A stretch of DNA of 43,917 nucleotides. Origin: Collinsella sp. (GTDB taxonomy: Bacteria; Actinomycetota; Coriobacteriia; Coriobacteriales; Coriobacteriaceae). Shown here piece after piece: positions 15,832-25,016 of this stretch. Position numbers and translations under genes: made by a program. The stretch's first letter is position 1. Every line of letters begins with the position of its first letter. Under the pieces are notes generated by a model that saw only the letters and a list, made by a program, of their open reading frames with translations, did no database searches and was not told the origin of the DNA. The stretch spans positions 1-43,917 of the forward strand of contig DXZW01000028.1 in the NCBI GenBank assembly GCA_019419455.1. The letters run 5' to 3'.

Positions 15832-17058
15832 TTACGCGGCGCCCGAACGATGCCGCCATATGGATTGTACGATACCCACCGTCAGCAGCTGAATCATCAT
15901 CGAAGACGAACCGAAGCTAATAAACGGTAGCGGAATACCGGTAATCGGCATCATGCCGATGCACATGCCGATGTTTTCGAAGGTCTGGAACGCCCACATG
16001 CCAACGATGCCCACACACGATAGGCGCAAGAACAGCGACTCACACTTAAAGGCGACGCGAATCGTCGAAAAGATCAGCAGCACGTAGAGGCATAGGAGCA
16101 AAAAGGAACCGCAAAAGCCAAAGGTCTCGGACAGGAAGGCGAAGACGAAGTCGGTGTGGAACTCAGGCAGAAAGCCGCCGGCCGACTGCGTCGCATGGCC
16201 CAAACCCTTACCAAAGAAGCCACCCGAGCCAACGGCGATAAGCGACTGCTGCAGGTTGTAGGCATCGTCCGAATCGGCATTATCGGGGTCGATAAAGACC
16301 GTCAGGCGGTTCATCTGATACTGCTTGATGAGCACATCGTGGCCGAGCAACGAATCAAAGACCGAATCGAGCGCCAGGACGAGGGCCACCAGGCCCACGA
16401 GCAGGGCCAGGGTCGACAGCACCCATTCGCGGCGTGCACCGCTCATGCAGATGACAATAGCGCCCGAGACCAGCACGACCAGGCCCGAGCCCAGGTCGCC
16501 CATGGCGACGACGGCCAAAAACGGAATGGACAGCATGCCGCAGAGCTTGACGTAGTCGCGAACGGTATCGATGCGGCCGTTATACTGCGAGCCAAGCGTG
16601 GCGATAAAGAAGATGGTGATGAGCTTGGCAAGCTCAACCGGCTGGAATGTCAAGCCGATACCGGGAATCTTGATCCAGCCCGTCATGCCCAGACCGCCTG
16701 TATAGGACAGGCCCGGAATCTTGGGCGAGAAGATCACAATAAGGTCAATGACGAGCAGCGCCGTCGAGAAGTTAGAGATGCCGCGCAGATCGGTACGCCA
16801 GACGAGCACCGCAAGCACCGCGCCAATGCCAATGCCCAGCAGGTGGCGCGAGAATGAGGCGTCGGCCTTAAACTGTGACGCCGACCAAATAATGATGGCG
16901 CCATAGGCAACGAGCGCGACGGTAGCCAGCAGCACACCGATATGCACCTTTTGGCGAAACGTACCGCGCGAGGCCGAAAGTTGCTTGTTGACGCGGTCCA
17001 GGCTGCTGCGAGAGCCGGTCTTGGTTGAACGGAACAGATCCGCCGGAGAAAAATCCAT
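15832..17058 (-). CDS. rodA: Rod shape-determining peptidoglycan glycosyltransferase RodA
   Basis: This SEDS-family polytopic membrane enzyme of 408 residues polymerises lipid II during side-wall growth with PBP2. About 50 soluble N-terminal residues precede roughly ten membrane helices, starting at HIGVLLATVALVAYGAIIIWSAS. Conserved segments include QQSLIAVGSGGFFGKGLG, EFHTDFVFAFLSETFGF with the catalytic-type Asp, and GIPLPFISFGSSSM. The family QPSE motif reads FQPVELAKL, a Ser-to-Val change. The gene is 9 bp downstream of the PBP2 gene, the usual functional partner. Confidence 0.95.
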   Translation of the reverse strand: MDFSPADLFRSTKTGSRSSLDRVNKQLSASRGTFRQKVHIGVLLATVALVAYGAIIIWSASQFKADASFSRHLLGIGIGAVLAVLVWRTDLRGISNFSTALLVIDLIVIFSPKIPGLSYTGGLGMTGWIKIPGIGLTFQPVELAKLITIFFIATLGSQYNGRIDTVRDYVKLCGMLSIPFLAVVAMGDLGSGLVVLVSGAIVICMSGARREWVLSTLALLVGLVALVLALDSVFDSLLGHDVLIKQYQMNRLTVFIDPDNADSDDAYNLQQSLIAVGSGGFFGKGLGHATQSAGGFLPEFHTDFVFAFLSETFGFCGSFLLLCLYVLLIFSTIRVAFKCESLFLRLSCVGIVGMWAFQTFENIGMCIGMMPITGIPLPFISFGSSSMMIQLLTVGIVQSIWRHRSGAA

Positions 17059-17067
17059 CGCAACCTC

Positions 17068-19137
17068 CTATCGAACCGAAGAATCGCCCGAGGCCGAAGA
17101 GGTATCGGGCTCGTCATAAATCGCGCCGAGCACGTCGCGCACGACATGCATCGCGGTATCTGAGCCACCGCCGCCCTGCTCCAGGACAGTAGCGATGACA
17201 TACTTGGGATCATCGGCCGGCGCATAGGCGCAGAACCACGCGTATTCGTCCTCGCCGCTTTTCTCGCCCGTGCCCGACTTGCCGTATACCTGCGGCGTCA
17301 GGGTGCCAAAGTGAGCCGCCAGGGACGTCGATGCCGTGTAAATCACGTCGTGCATGCCGTTGCGAACAAGAGCCAAATCCGAATCGCTGTTGATCTTGGC
17401 CTCCAAGCGCTTCTTCTTGCCTTTGCCGTTGTACTTATAGGCATCGCCGTCGCCATCGCGCGACACGGCAGACAAAAACACGTGAGGCACGTACTGCTTA
17501 CCGCCGTTGGCAAGGCCCATGTAGGCGCATGCCATCTGCAGAGGCGTCACCAAAATGTCGCCCTGGCCGATGGCAATGTTGGTCATATCGCCGGCATTCC
17601 ACTTGCGGTCCTCGGCAGAGGCGTCGGTAAAGTACGACTCTTTCCACTCGGCATCGGGAATACGGCCCGCGCCCTCACTCGGCAAATCGATACCGCAGGT
17701 CTTGCCTAGGCCCCAGCGACGAAAGACCTCCTGCAGGCCCTCGGAATGTTGCTCGTCATAAAAGAACGCCTTGCCCATATCGTAGAAGACGGGGTCGCAC
17801 GAGTTGGCAATACCCGACTGCAGCGTCATGGTGCCGTGTCCAGACGTCAGCCAGCAGCGCTTGCCCCAAGCCTTGCCCAAGCCCGTCCAATAGCCCGTGC
17901 AGTTGGTTGTCTGCGTTGAAGTGTAGGTTCCAAACTCAAGACCGGCCAGTGCCGAGAGCGGCTTGATGGTCGAGGCCGACATGTACTGTCCGCTAATGGC
18001 GCGGTTGAGCAGCGGGTGCGAACCCTTGTCATCATTGAGCTCGGTCCACACGTCATTTGAGACGCCGCCGATAAAGACGGACGGATCGAACTTGGGCTCG
18101 CTCGCCATGCCCAGGATCTCGCCGTTGTTGGGATCGAGGCACACCACAGCGCCGTTGCCGGCATTGCTGTAGCCAGTGGTCTTGGCAAGCTCGATGGCGC
18201 TCGCCAGCGCCGTCTCACAGGCCTGTTGGATCTTGAGGTCGAGCGTGAGCTTAATATCGGAGCCGGCCTTGGCGGGCACGGCGCCGGCCTGACCGGTCAC
18301 ATTGCCCGAGGCATCGACCTTGACGGTCTGCTCGCCACGAATACCCTGCAGCAGGTTTTCGTAGTAGCTCTCAACACCCGCCTGGCCCACGATATCGCCC
18401 GACTGGTACGTAATCTTGCCAGCAGAAGCATCATCATCGCCAGAGGTTTTCTTATTCTGGGCCTCGAGCTGCTCGGAGGTAATGGTGCCGGTATAGCCCA
18501 AAATGTGACAGGCCGTCTCGCCGTACGGGTACTGGCGCTCGGTACGCTCGGCAATCTTGACGCCCGGGAACTCGCCTGCGTGCTCCTTGATATAGGCAAC
18601 CGTGGAACGACGGACGTCCGTCGCGATGGTATGCAGGCTCTGGGCGCCCTCGGAATTGTCCTGGATATTGCGCAGAACCGCCACGTAGGGCATACCGAGC
18701 ACGTTGGCAAGATGGCGAACCAGAACCTCATCCTCGGCAAGGTCGCGGTAGGCCACGACAGCAAGTGAGGGACGGTTCTGGACAAGTGCCACGCCATTGC
18801 GGTCGAGGATGCGGCCGCGCACAGCGGGTGTGGTAACGGTGCGCGTCTGATTGCTATTAGCCTGCTTTTCGTAATAGTCCGACGAGACCATCTGCATGCC
18901 CCACAGCTTGACGGCAAGCGCCGCGAACATCGCGCCCACACCCGTGGTGAGGATGGAGAAGCGGCCCTTAAAGGCGGTCGCCACGGTATTGCCCTCGCCC
19001 TCGGTGGCGCGCGGGGCCGTTCCATACTGCGTATCGTAGGTAAAACGGGAATCGCCGCGACGCATGATGACCAGCGCGACCACGATGGCCACAACCAGCA
19101 CGATACCGGCGATAATAACCGTCATCTGGGAAGACAT
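17068..19137 (-). CDS. mrdA: Penicillin-binding protein 2 (class B transpeptidase)
   Basis: The 689-residue transpeptidase cross-links peptidoglycan in the elongasome. Catalytic motifs are STIK with Ser389 and Lys392, SCD (446-448) and KSGT (620-623). The dimerisation domain starts at VRGRILDRNGV (107-117). Two membrane segments are predicted by eye, residues 5-26 and 60-80, where class B PBPs normally have one. The second is the usual anchor, so the first is an N-terminal addition. With two helices the N-terminus would lie outside. The C-terminus ends in a short Ser/Asp-rich tail. GGGGAGG precedes the ATG, and mreD lies 13 bp upstream of this gene (relative to the chosen mreD stop). Confidence 0.95.
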   Translation of the reverse strand: MSSQMTVIIAGIVLVVAIVVALVIMRRGDSRFTYDTQYGTAPRATEGEGNTVATAFKGRFSILTTGVGAMFAALAVKLWGMQMVSSDYYEKQANSNQTRTVTTPAVRGRILDRNGVALVQNRPSLAVVAYRDLAEDEVLVRHLANVLGMPYVAVLRNIQDNSEGAQSLHTIATDVRRSTVAYIKEHAGEFPGVKIAERTERQYPYGETACHILGYTGTITSEQLEAQNKKTSGDDDASAGKITYQSGDIVGQAGVESYYENLLQGIRGEQTVKVDASGNVTGQAGAVPAKAGSDIKLTLDLKIQQACETALASAIELAKTTGYSNAGNGAVVCLDPNNGEILGMASEPKFDPSVFIGGVSNDVWTELNDDKGSHPLLNRAISGQYMSASTIKPLSALAGLEFGTYTSTQTTNCTGYWTGLGKAWGKRCWLTSGHGTMTLQSGIANSCDPVFYDMGKAFFYDEQHSEGLQEVFRRWGLGKTCGIDLPSEGAGRIPDAEWKESYFTDASAEDRKWNAGDMTNIAIGQGDILVTPLQMACAYMGLANGGKQYVPHVFLSAVSRDGDGDAYKYNGKGKKKRLEAKINSDSDLALVRNGMHDVIYTASTSLAAHFGTLTPQVYGKSGTGEKSGEDEYAWFCAYAPADDPKYVIATVLEQGGGGSDTAMHVVRDVLGAIYDEPDTSSASGDSSVR

Positions 19138-19150
19138 CTACGAGCCTCCC

Positions 19151-19717
19151 CTATTTGAGCTTACGGGTCTTGGGCTTAAAGCGCATGCCCGTCTGGCGTC
19201 CGCCACGTGCGGAGAATCCATAACCGGACTGCGGCACGACGCCGGACATCAAAAACGGAATGGCAACCAGACCCGTCAGGATCGAAGACGGCAGCGCATG
19301 GCCGAAGATCGCCACGACAAAGCTCGTCTCCAAACCCATAAACAGCAAGATGATGCTGTAGATCACATTAATGACGAGCGCGAAGGCACCCACCGTGATG
19401 CCGCGCGCACTCGGGGTACCGCCCGTCTGACCGGCGGCGCTATGCACCAGGGCAAAAGAACCCACGGTCAGCAGGAGCGACATAACTCCCACCGGCACGG
19501 CAGCGGAAAGGTCATAGAACAAGCCGCTGCAAAAACCGCACGCGACGGCACGGGTCGGGTCGCCCGAGAACACGCTTAGGCACACCAGGATAATCATAAA
19601 GTTGACGCGACCGCCCGCAATGGAGATCTGCGGTGCCAGGCCTGCCTGAAGCAGCACGCACACGATGGCGGCGATTACAAACGTGCGGGAGCTCATCCCC
19701 TGCTCGTGTAGATCCAT
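19151..19717 (-). CDS. mreD: Rod shape-determining membrane protein MreD
   Basis: The small polytopic membrane protein has about five or six hydrophobic segments and the MreD-like stretch GGRVNFMIILVCLSVFSG, then GFCSGLFYDLSAAVPVG. It belongs to the elongasome with MreC and RodA. I chose the second ATG (188 aa) because GGGGG stands seven bases before it. The ATG at 19723 is only one base from that run. The C-terminus ends in an Arg/Lys-rich tail (GMRFKPKTRKLK). MreD sequences diverge strongly, so much of the call rests on its place between mreC and the PBP2 gene. Confidence 0.9.
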   Translation of the reverse strand: MDLHEQGMSSRTFVIAAIVCVLLQAGLAPQISIAGGRVNFMIILVCLSVFSGDPTRAVACGFCSGLFYDLSAAVPVGVMSLLLTVGSFALVHSAAGQTGGTPSARGITVGAFALVINVIYSIILLFMGLETSFVVAIFGHALPSSILTGLVAIPFLMSGVVPQSGYGFSARGGRQTGMRFKPKTRKLK

Positions 19718-19728
19718 GGACATGCCCC

Positions 19729-20727
19729 CTATTCGCTCGAGCCGGAATCGGTCGTCTCGGACGTGTCGGAACTGTCATCCGAACTCTCGTCCTTCGTCTT
19801 GGTCGCAGCATCGCGCGACGTTCCCTGCGGCGTGCTGTTGGCCGTGCTCACGTCCTCATCCGAGGCCGACTGTTCGTCGGTCAGCGAGGTAATGACCAGC
19901 ACTTCCTCGTTGTTCTCGGCCGTGGTCTGAGCGCGCACCACAATGGTGTAGTACACATCGTTTGCCGATTTCTCGACCGACGAGACGGTGCCGAGCGGTA
20001 GACCCTTGGGGAACACACCGCCAATGCCCGAGGTCACGATGATGTCGCCAACCTTAACGTCGGAATCGACGCTCACGTACTCAAGACGCAGCGTGCCGTC
20101 AGCCTGACCCTGCAGCATGCCCTGGGCGCGCGTGTCCTGCACCATGGCGGACACGCCCGAGTTCTCATCGCCAATCAGGCGCACGGTGGACGTCTTGGCC
20201 GAGACCTCGATAATCTGGCCTATGACACCGGCAGAACTCGTCACAGGCATGTTGATGGTAAGCCCGTCGGCAGAACCCTTGTCGATGGTGACGGTCGAGG
20301 TCCAGGCATCGCCCGAGGCACCAACGATACGAGCTGCGGTCGATTTGAGGTTGTAGGTCGACTGCAAGCCGACCAGCCCCTCCAGACGCTCAGCAGTCTT
20401 TTGGGCCTCGGAGAGCTCGGCGACCTTAGAGGTCAGCTCCTCATTTTGCTTCTTAAGCTCGTCAAGCGTGTCCTGCGACGCCGTAAGGTTAGAGAACACG
20501 TTGCCGATCGCATTGAAGGGAGCCGCCACAGCCGAGCCCACAAAGCGCACCGGCGAGGTAATCGTCGTCACGCCCGAGCGCACGGCATGAATCGGCCCGG
20601 CCTCACCCTCACGAATATAAAACGTGAGCAGCAACACCGAAATCAGGCTGAAAACAATCAACGGGCGCATACCCGTTGATTGTCGCTTGGTATTCAGATT
20701 TGTGGAGAAACCCGAAGATCGTGCCAA
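19729..20727 (-). CDS. mreC: Rod shape-determining protein MreC
   Basis: MreC links cytoplasmic MreB to periplasmic wall synthases. It has one membrane helix (about 21-38), a coiled coil (about 85-118, DTLDELKKQNEELTSKVAEL) and the two-barrel extracellular domain with GSADGLTINMPVTSSAGVIGQI and SGIGGVFPKGLPLGTV. The last 55 residues are a Ser/Asp/Thr-rich low-complexity tail that family cores lack. The start is TTG with AAGGTGG seven bases upstream. It follows mreB by 21 bp. Confidence 0.96.
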   Translation of the reverse strand: MARSSGFSTNLNTKRQSTGMRPLIVFSLISVLLLTFYIREGEAGPIHAVRSGVTTITSPVRFVGSAVAAPFNAIGNVFSNLTASQDTLDELKKQNEELTSKVAELSEAQKTAERLEGLVGLQSTYNLKSTAARIVGASGDAWTSTVTIDKGSADGLTINMPVTSSAGVIGQIIEVSAKTSTVRLIGDENSGVSAMVQDTRAQGMLQGQADGTLRLEYVSVDSDVKVGDIIVTSGIGGVFPKGLPLGTVSSVEKSANDVYYTIVVRAQTTAENNEEVLVITSLTDEQSASDEDVSTANSTPQGTSRDAATKTKDESSDDSSDTSETTDSGSSE

Positions 20728-20748
20728 ATGGAATCCACCTTTTGGAAA

Positions 20749-21792
20749 TTAAGCATTGGTCTGGACGAAGCCGCCATCAAACGCATTGGCCTCGAGCACG
20801 CGGGCACAGCCGTTAACGACGTTATCGAGCGCCGTGGGGCTGACGTTGACCGAAACGCCGGTCTCATCGCGCAGGCGCACGTCTAGACCGCGCAGCAGCG
20901 CGCCGCCACCGGTCAGCAAAATGCCGTAGTACATAAGGTCCGAGGCAAGATCGGGAGGCGTAGCGTCGAGCGCGTCCTTGACAGCCTTGGCCATCTCGTC
21001 GAGCGGCTTGTTGAGCGCGCGACGAATCTCCTCGCTCTCGATGCGCACGGTCTTGGGCAGACCGGTGATCACGTCGCGGCCGTTGACCTCGACGTCGAGC
21101 TCGTCCTTGAGCGGCACGGCGGAGCCGACCTTGATCTTGATGTCCTCTGCCGTACGCTCGCCGATGGCCAGGTTGTAGGCATCGCGAACGTGCGTGAGGA
21201 TAGCCTGGTCGAACTCGTCACCGGCAATACGGATGGACTGTGAGACGACGATGCCGCCCATGGCGATAACGGCAACCTCGGTGGTACCTCCGCCGATGTC
21301 GATGACCATGGAGCCGGTGGGTTCCTCGACAGGCAGGTCGGCGCCGATAGCGGCAGCCATAGGCTCTTCGATCAGGTAGGCCTGGCGAGCGCCAGCCTGG
21401 ATCGTGGCCTCAAAGACAGCACGCTTCTCGACCGATGTGACGCCGGAGGGAACGCAGACGACAACGCGTGGACGCGGGGTCCACGGATAGCGCTTCTCGG
21501 ACGCCTTGTCGATAAAGTAGCGAAGCATGGCCTCGGTAACATCGAAGTCGGCGATGACGCCGTCCTTCAGGGGACGAACGGCCACGATGTTGCCGGGCGT
21601 ACGGCCGAGCATGCGCTTTGCCTCGATACCGACCGCTAGGATGCGCTCGTCATTCTTGTCGATGGCGACTACAGAGGGCTCGCGAATGACGATGCCCTTG
21701 CCGCGCACTGAGACAAGCGTATTGGCGGTGCCGAGGTCGATGGCAAGATCGCCCGCATAGCTACCGAAGAACATATCCATCAAAGAAAACAA
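20749..21792 (-). CDS. mreB: Rod shape-determining actin homologue MreB
   Basis: The 347-residue actin-like ATPase forms filaments that orient side-wall synthesis. The phosphate-binding loops are IDLGTANTLVSV (18-29) and VIDIGGGTTEVAVI, and the adenosine-binding segment is GILLTGGGALLRGLD. A start at TTG 21792 is favoured because AGGAG lies five bases upstream. The ATG four codons later has no Shine-Dalgarno sequence. It heads the mreBCD-PBP2-rodA group. The 115-bp gap upstream contains a hairpin and a TATGAT box but no clear -35. Confidence 0.98.
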   Translation of the reverse strand: MFSLMDMFFGSYAGDLAIDLGTANTLVSVRGKGIVIREPSVVAIDKNDERILAVGIEAKRMLGRTPGNIVAVRPLKDGVIADFDVTEAMLRYFIDKASEKRYPWTPRPRVVVCVPSGVTSVEKRAVFEATIQAGARQAYLIEEPMAAAIGADLPVEEPTGSMVIDIGGGTTEVAVIAMGGIVVSQSIRIAGDEFDQAILTHVRDAYNLAIGERTAEDIKIKVGSAVPLKDELDVEVNGRDVITGLPKTVRIESEEIRRALNKPLDEMAKAVKDALDATPPDLASDLMYYGILLTGGGALLRGLDVRLRDETGVSVNVSPTALDNVVNGCARVLEANAFDGGFVQTNA

Positions 21793-21852
21793 CGCAACTC
21801 CTGATGTGTTGGATGATTGCTGGAAAACTACTAGCTCATCATACTAGCGCAA

Positions 21853-21885
21853 GCCCGGCACCTCACTTGCGGTGAAGCGCCGGGC
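21853..21885. terminator. Hairpin between the TPR gene and mreB, possible weak terminator
   Basis: GCCCGGC (21853-21859) pairs with GCCGGGC (21879-21885), with CACC/GGTG extending the stem inside. Neither strand shows a proper U tract after it, so it may be a pause or processing site and not an efficient terminator. The surrounding gap (21793-21907) holds nothing else I can identify. Confidence 0.4.
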
Positions 21886-21907
21886 AAAGCTAAATCCCAT
21901 AAGGTCA

Positions 21908-23212
21908 CTACTGGTTGTCAGCAGCCGAGAAATCCATATCGAGCGAGGAAACGGCCCAGCCGATATGGTTGTCGGAGCGCACGAATTTGACGGTGTACTC
22001 CTGCTCGCCTCCCTTGGACAGCGATGCCTTCACCTTGGCGGTCGTCTCGGTCATGGACTGATCCATGCCCTCGACGGACACGGTGGCACCCTGCGGAATC
22101 GAGGAGATGATCATCGACTTGGCGTCCTCGGACAGGCTCGAAGCCAGGCAAGACTCGGCCTTTGCGGTGTCACCGTCGCCGGCAGCCTGGAACAGATCGG
22201 TAACGACAGACTCCTGAGACGGGAAGCCAAAGCCGCGCGTGTAGGCAAAGCCCAGACCGCCCGCGGCAATCAAAATGAGCAGAAGCAGCACGATGAAGAC
22301 TTTGAGACCCGTGTGGCGATGGCGACGACGGACCTTGGCCTGCTTACGATCCTGACGGTCCTGCTGGACCATCTCGGACTCGGACAGCGTAAAGAAGCCG
22401 GTGTCCGAGGGATCGGGCATAAACTGACCGGTCGCGCCCGTAGGATCGAGCGGATCGACGGCAGGAGCGTCCATCGCGGGCGCCGGAGCCGTGGCCATAG
22501 CCGTCTGGGCAGACAGCGCGGCAAGCGAATCCTGCACGCGGGCAAGCTCATCGGCCTGCTCGGAGGTGAGCTGGTAGATGCCATCGGCAGTAGCGGCATT
22601 AAAGGCGTCGAGTGCGTCGGAGGGACGGCCGGCGGCAGAAAGCGCCTGACCCATGCCGGCGTTGAGCGCACGCGTGTCGTCGCGGGGGCCGGCAAAGTCG
22701 ATAGCCGTGCGGTAAGTCTCCACGGCATCCGCCGGACGGCCGAGCTTAATGAAGCAACGACCGAGCTCGCCGAGCGCGGCGGCAGGAGCCGGATTGGCGC
22801 CGTCGATGGCAGCCTGACGGAAGGCGGTTCCCGCGTTGGCATAGTCGCCCGACTGGAACAGCGCATTGCCCAGGCCCAGATAGGCCTTGAACGGCGTGGC
22901 ATAGGAAGCATCCTGCGTAGCAGCTGAGAACGCCTGGGCGGCCGTCGTGTAGTCGCCCACGGCGGCGAGCGCCTTGCCGCGGTTGGTGAGCAGCGCGCCG
23001 CGCTTGCCGTAGGTGCCGTCGTTGAGGGCGGCGGCATAGGCCTCGGCGGCCTCGGCATACATGCCCAGGTGCATCAAGGCGTTGCCACGAAGGTGATCGG
23101 CCTCGCCCATAATCTCATCGGGAGTCTTTGCCGCCCCAAGCATCTGGGCTGCAGCAGAAAAATCACCCGCGCGGTAAGCGGCGCGGCCCTGTTGGATCAG
23201 CTGGCTATTCAA
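21908..23212 (-). CDS. TPR-repeat membrane protein of unknown function
   Basis: Residues 1-205 form about five tetratricopeptide-type helix pairs, for example AAYRAGDFSAAAQML, GMYAEAAEAYAAAL, GDYTTAAQAF and GRPADAVETY. A proline-rich linker follows (240-275), then a basic patch (290-301) and one membrane helix (303-323). About 110 residues lie outside the cell. The topology places the TPRs in the cytoplasm. The outer domain contains GATVSVEGMDQSMTETTAKVKASL, reminiscent of small lipoprotein-like domains, but I cannot assign it. The start is TTG with AAGGGGA five bases upstream, 11 bp after the cyclophilin gene. Confidence 0.85.
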   Translation of the reverse strand: MNSQLIQQGRAAYRAGDFSAAAQMLGAAKTPDEIMGEADHLRGNALMHLGMYAEAAEAYAAALNDGTYGKRGALLTNRGKALAAVGDYTTAAQAFSAATQDASYATPFKAYLGLGNALFQSGDYANAGTAFRQAAIDGANPAPAAALGELGRCFIKLGRPADAVETYRTAIDFAGPRDDTRALNAGMGQALSAAGRPSDALDAFNAATADGIYQLTSEQADELARVQDSLAALSAQTAMATAPAPAMDAPAVDPLDPTGATGQFMPDPSDTGFFTLSESEMVQQDRQDRKQAKVRRRHRHTGLKVFIVLLLLILIAAGGLGFAYTRGFGFPSQESVVTDLFQAAGDGDTAKAESCLASSLSEDAKSMIISSIPQGATVSVEGMDQSMTETTAKVKASLSKGGEQEYTVKFVRSDNHIGWAVSSLDMDFSAADNQ

Positions 23213-23223
23213 GGAAGTCCCCT

Positions 23224-23766
23224 TTACTCGTGAACGATCTCGACATGGACGATCTCGTCGCCGGCACGCAGCTGCGAAATCACATCGAGACCCTCGACCG
23301 TGGTACCAAAGACGGTGTAACCAGAATCGAGGTTATGCTGGGCACCCAGGCAGAAGTAGAACTGCGAACCCGCGGAATCGGGGTCCATGGAGCGTGCCAT
23401 GGCAAGGGCGCCATCGACATGGCTGTTGCGCGGATTGGTGGCAAACTCGCCCTTGATGCAGTAGCCGGGGCCACCGGTACCGGGCATACCGTCGGGGCCC
23501 TCAAGACCGGCAGCGACGTCGGCGCCGGACATGTCGCGGGTATTGGGGTCGCCGCCCTGGATAACAAAACCGGGCACATAGCGATGGAACTTAAGGCCAT
23601 CATAGAAGCCCATCGTGGAAAGCTCGCAGAAGTTCGCGACATGAATGGGAGCGCCCTCGCCGTCAAACTTGACCTTGATGGTACCCTTCGACGTCTCGAT
23701 TACGGCGCACTCGTCGCCGACAAGCTGATACTCGGGCGTGTAGAGCTCTTTCTTAAAACCAAACAT
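23224..23766 (-). CDS. Cyclophilin-type peptidyl-prolyl cis-trans isomerase
   Basis: The 180-residue cyclophilin catalyses proline isomerisation. Active-site segments are FHRYVPGFVIQGGD (60-73), with the catalytic Arg, SAGSQFYFCLG (131-141) and GYTVFGTTVEGLDVI. No signal peptide or membrane anchor is present, so it should act in the cytoplasm. A 16-residue insertion (DVAAGLEGPDGMPGTG) follows the first active-site block. GAGGAAGGA stands before the ATG and a good promoter lies about 40-65 bp upstream. Confidence 0.95.
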   Translation of the reverse strand: MFGFKKELYTPEYQLVGDECAVIETSKGTIKVKFDGEGAPIHVANFCELSTMGFYDGLKFHRYVPGFVIQGGDPNTRDMSGADVAAGLEGPDGMPGTGGPGYCIKGEFATNPRNSHVDGALAMARSMDPDSAGSQFYFCLGAQHNLDSGYTVFGTTVEGLDVISQLRAGDEIVHVEIVHE

Positions 23767-23805
23767 GTGGTTCCTTCCTCGTGCGTTTAAAGCATATTTG
23801 TACGA

Positions 23806-23835
23806 ATTGTAGCAATAAGCACGGGTTTACATCAA
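23806..23835 (-). promoter_or_regulatory. Promoter of the cyclophilin-TPR unit
   Basis: On the minus strand TTGATG (23830-23835) and TACAAT (23806-23811) are 18 bp apart. The predicted transcript starts about 33 bases before the cyclophilin ATG. The remaining intergenic stretch up to 23873 shows no terminator for the zinc-ribbon gene. Confidence 0.75.
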
Positions 23836-23873
23836 TTGCGCACGTAGGTTATGCCGACTATGGCGAACTAATT

Positions 23874-25016
23874 TTAGGAACGCTGCTGCGGCTTCCAGGA
23901 ACCCACATTGGCATCGTACTGGTTCAGCGCGCTGTTGCCGCCCTGCGCGATGGGCGCCAGGATCTCGCTTTGGTGGGAACTCATCGACTCGCCATCGGGA
24001 ATGGCCAGCGAGATATCCCAGCTCTGGCAGATCACGTCGACGCGCTCATACATCCACTCGGCAAGCTGCTTTAAGTGGGCGATGTCATCCGCATAGACCG
24101 TATCGTCCTGTACTTTCAGGTTGTTGAGCTCATCTTGCGTCTTTTTGATCTGGTCGCGCAGGGCGTAGGCACTCTGCGACAGCTCCTGACGGGTGGACAG
24201 CGGCGTTCGGAGATAACCGTTGTTAAAGGAATCGATGACCTCGCCGATCTGGTCCTCGTCAGCGTAGGACACGATGGTCTGATACAGACCGTCGAGCCTG
24301 GTATAGAGCTGATCATCGGTGAGCACGGTTTCTTCCTGAACCACCTCGGCAGAATCGCCCTGCTTGGTATCGTCCTCAGTCGCCTCGCCCTTTTGACGCG
24401 TGGGGAAGGTGGTTTGTGCAGCTTGGCCAAACTGGTCGTAGAAGCCAGGCATAACACCCATGGGATCGGTCGTCACGAACCAATAGGCACCACCGCACAC
24501 GACGGCAAGGACCGCGATGATAATGAGCGGCTTGGGAATATGACGCTTATGCTTGTGATAGGCGTCCTCGTCGGGGTGCACCTTGCGCTTGGGTTTTTGA
24601 GCATCGTCATGCAGGGAAACGGGCGTGGGAATATCGACCTTGGGGATACCGAAATCCTTATCGAAAGCTGGCAGCACGCAGGTCTCATTGGGGTCGGCGG
24701 CATCCGAGAGCACCGCGGCGGCAGAGGCCGGCGCATGGGGCACCTCGGTATCGATCTGCTCCTGCGTCAAGCGCGGAAAGCCGGCCGTGCGGCCTGCCGC
24801 CAAATCGGATGCGGCCGCGTCTTTAGAAAGGATGCCCGGGGCGGGGCGCCCGCACTTGGGACAGGTGCGATCGTGCGGGGACAGGCGTGCCCCGCAACCA
24901 TCGCAGAACACGAACTCGGTATGCTCGGGACCGTCGCCCGGACCAACGTATGCGTTGCAGTAGGGGCAGAACGAGGCGCCGTCTTCTATAGTCTTAAGGC
25001 AATGCGGGCAGATCAC
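23874..25016 (-). CDS. Zinc-ribbon membrane protein of unknown function
   Basis: Two zinc ribbons lie at the N-terminus: cysteines 3, 6, 17, 20 (CPHC...CPYC) and 38, 41, 52, 55 (CDGC...CPKC). A linker of about 100 residues follows, then a His/Lys-rich patch (HKHKRHIPK), one membrane helix (about 162-180) and a 200-residue outer domain with helical, partly coiled-coil character (LRDQIKKTQDELNNLK). I prefer the GTG at 25016 (380 aa) because AGAGGA precedes it and the first ribbon then starts at residue 2. A TTG at 25037 gives 387 aa without a Shine-Dalgarno sequence. No specific function is recognised. Confidence 0.82.
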   Translation of the reverse strand: MICPHCLKTIEDGASFCPYCNAYVGPGDGPEHTEFVFCDGCGARLSPHDRTCPKCGRPAPGILSKDAAASDLAAGRTAGFPRLTQEQIDTEVPHAPASAAAVLSDAADPNETCVLPAFDKDFGIPKVDIPTPVSLHDDAQKPKRKVHPDEDAYHKHKRHIPKPLIIIAVLAVVCGGAYWFVTTDPMGVMPGFYDQFGQAAQTTFPTRQKGEATEDDTKQGDSAEVVQEETVLTDDQLYTRLDGLYQTIVSYADEDQIGEVIDSFNNGYLRTPLSTRQELSQSAYALRDQIKKTQDELNNLKVQDDTVYADDIAHLKQLAEWMYERVDVICQSWDISLAIPDGESMSSHQSEILAPIAQGGNSALNQYDANVGSWKPQQRS

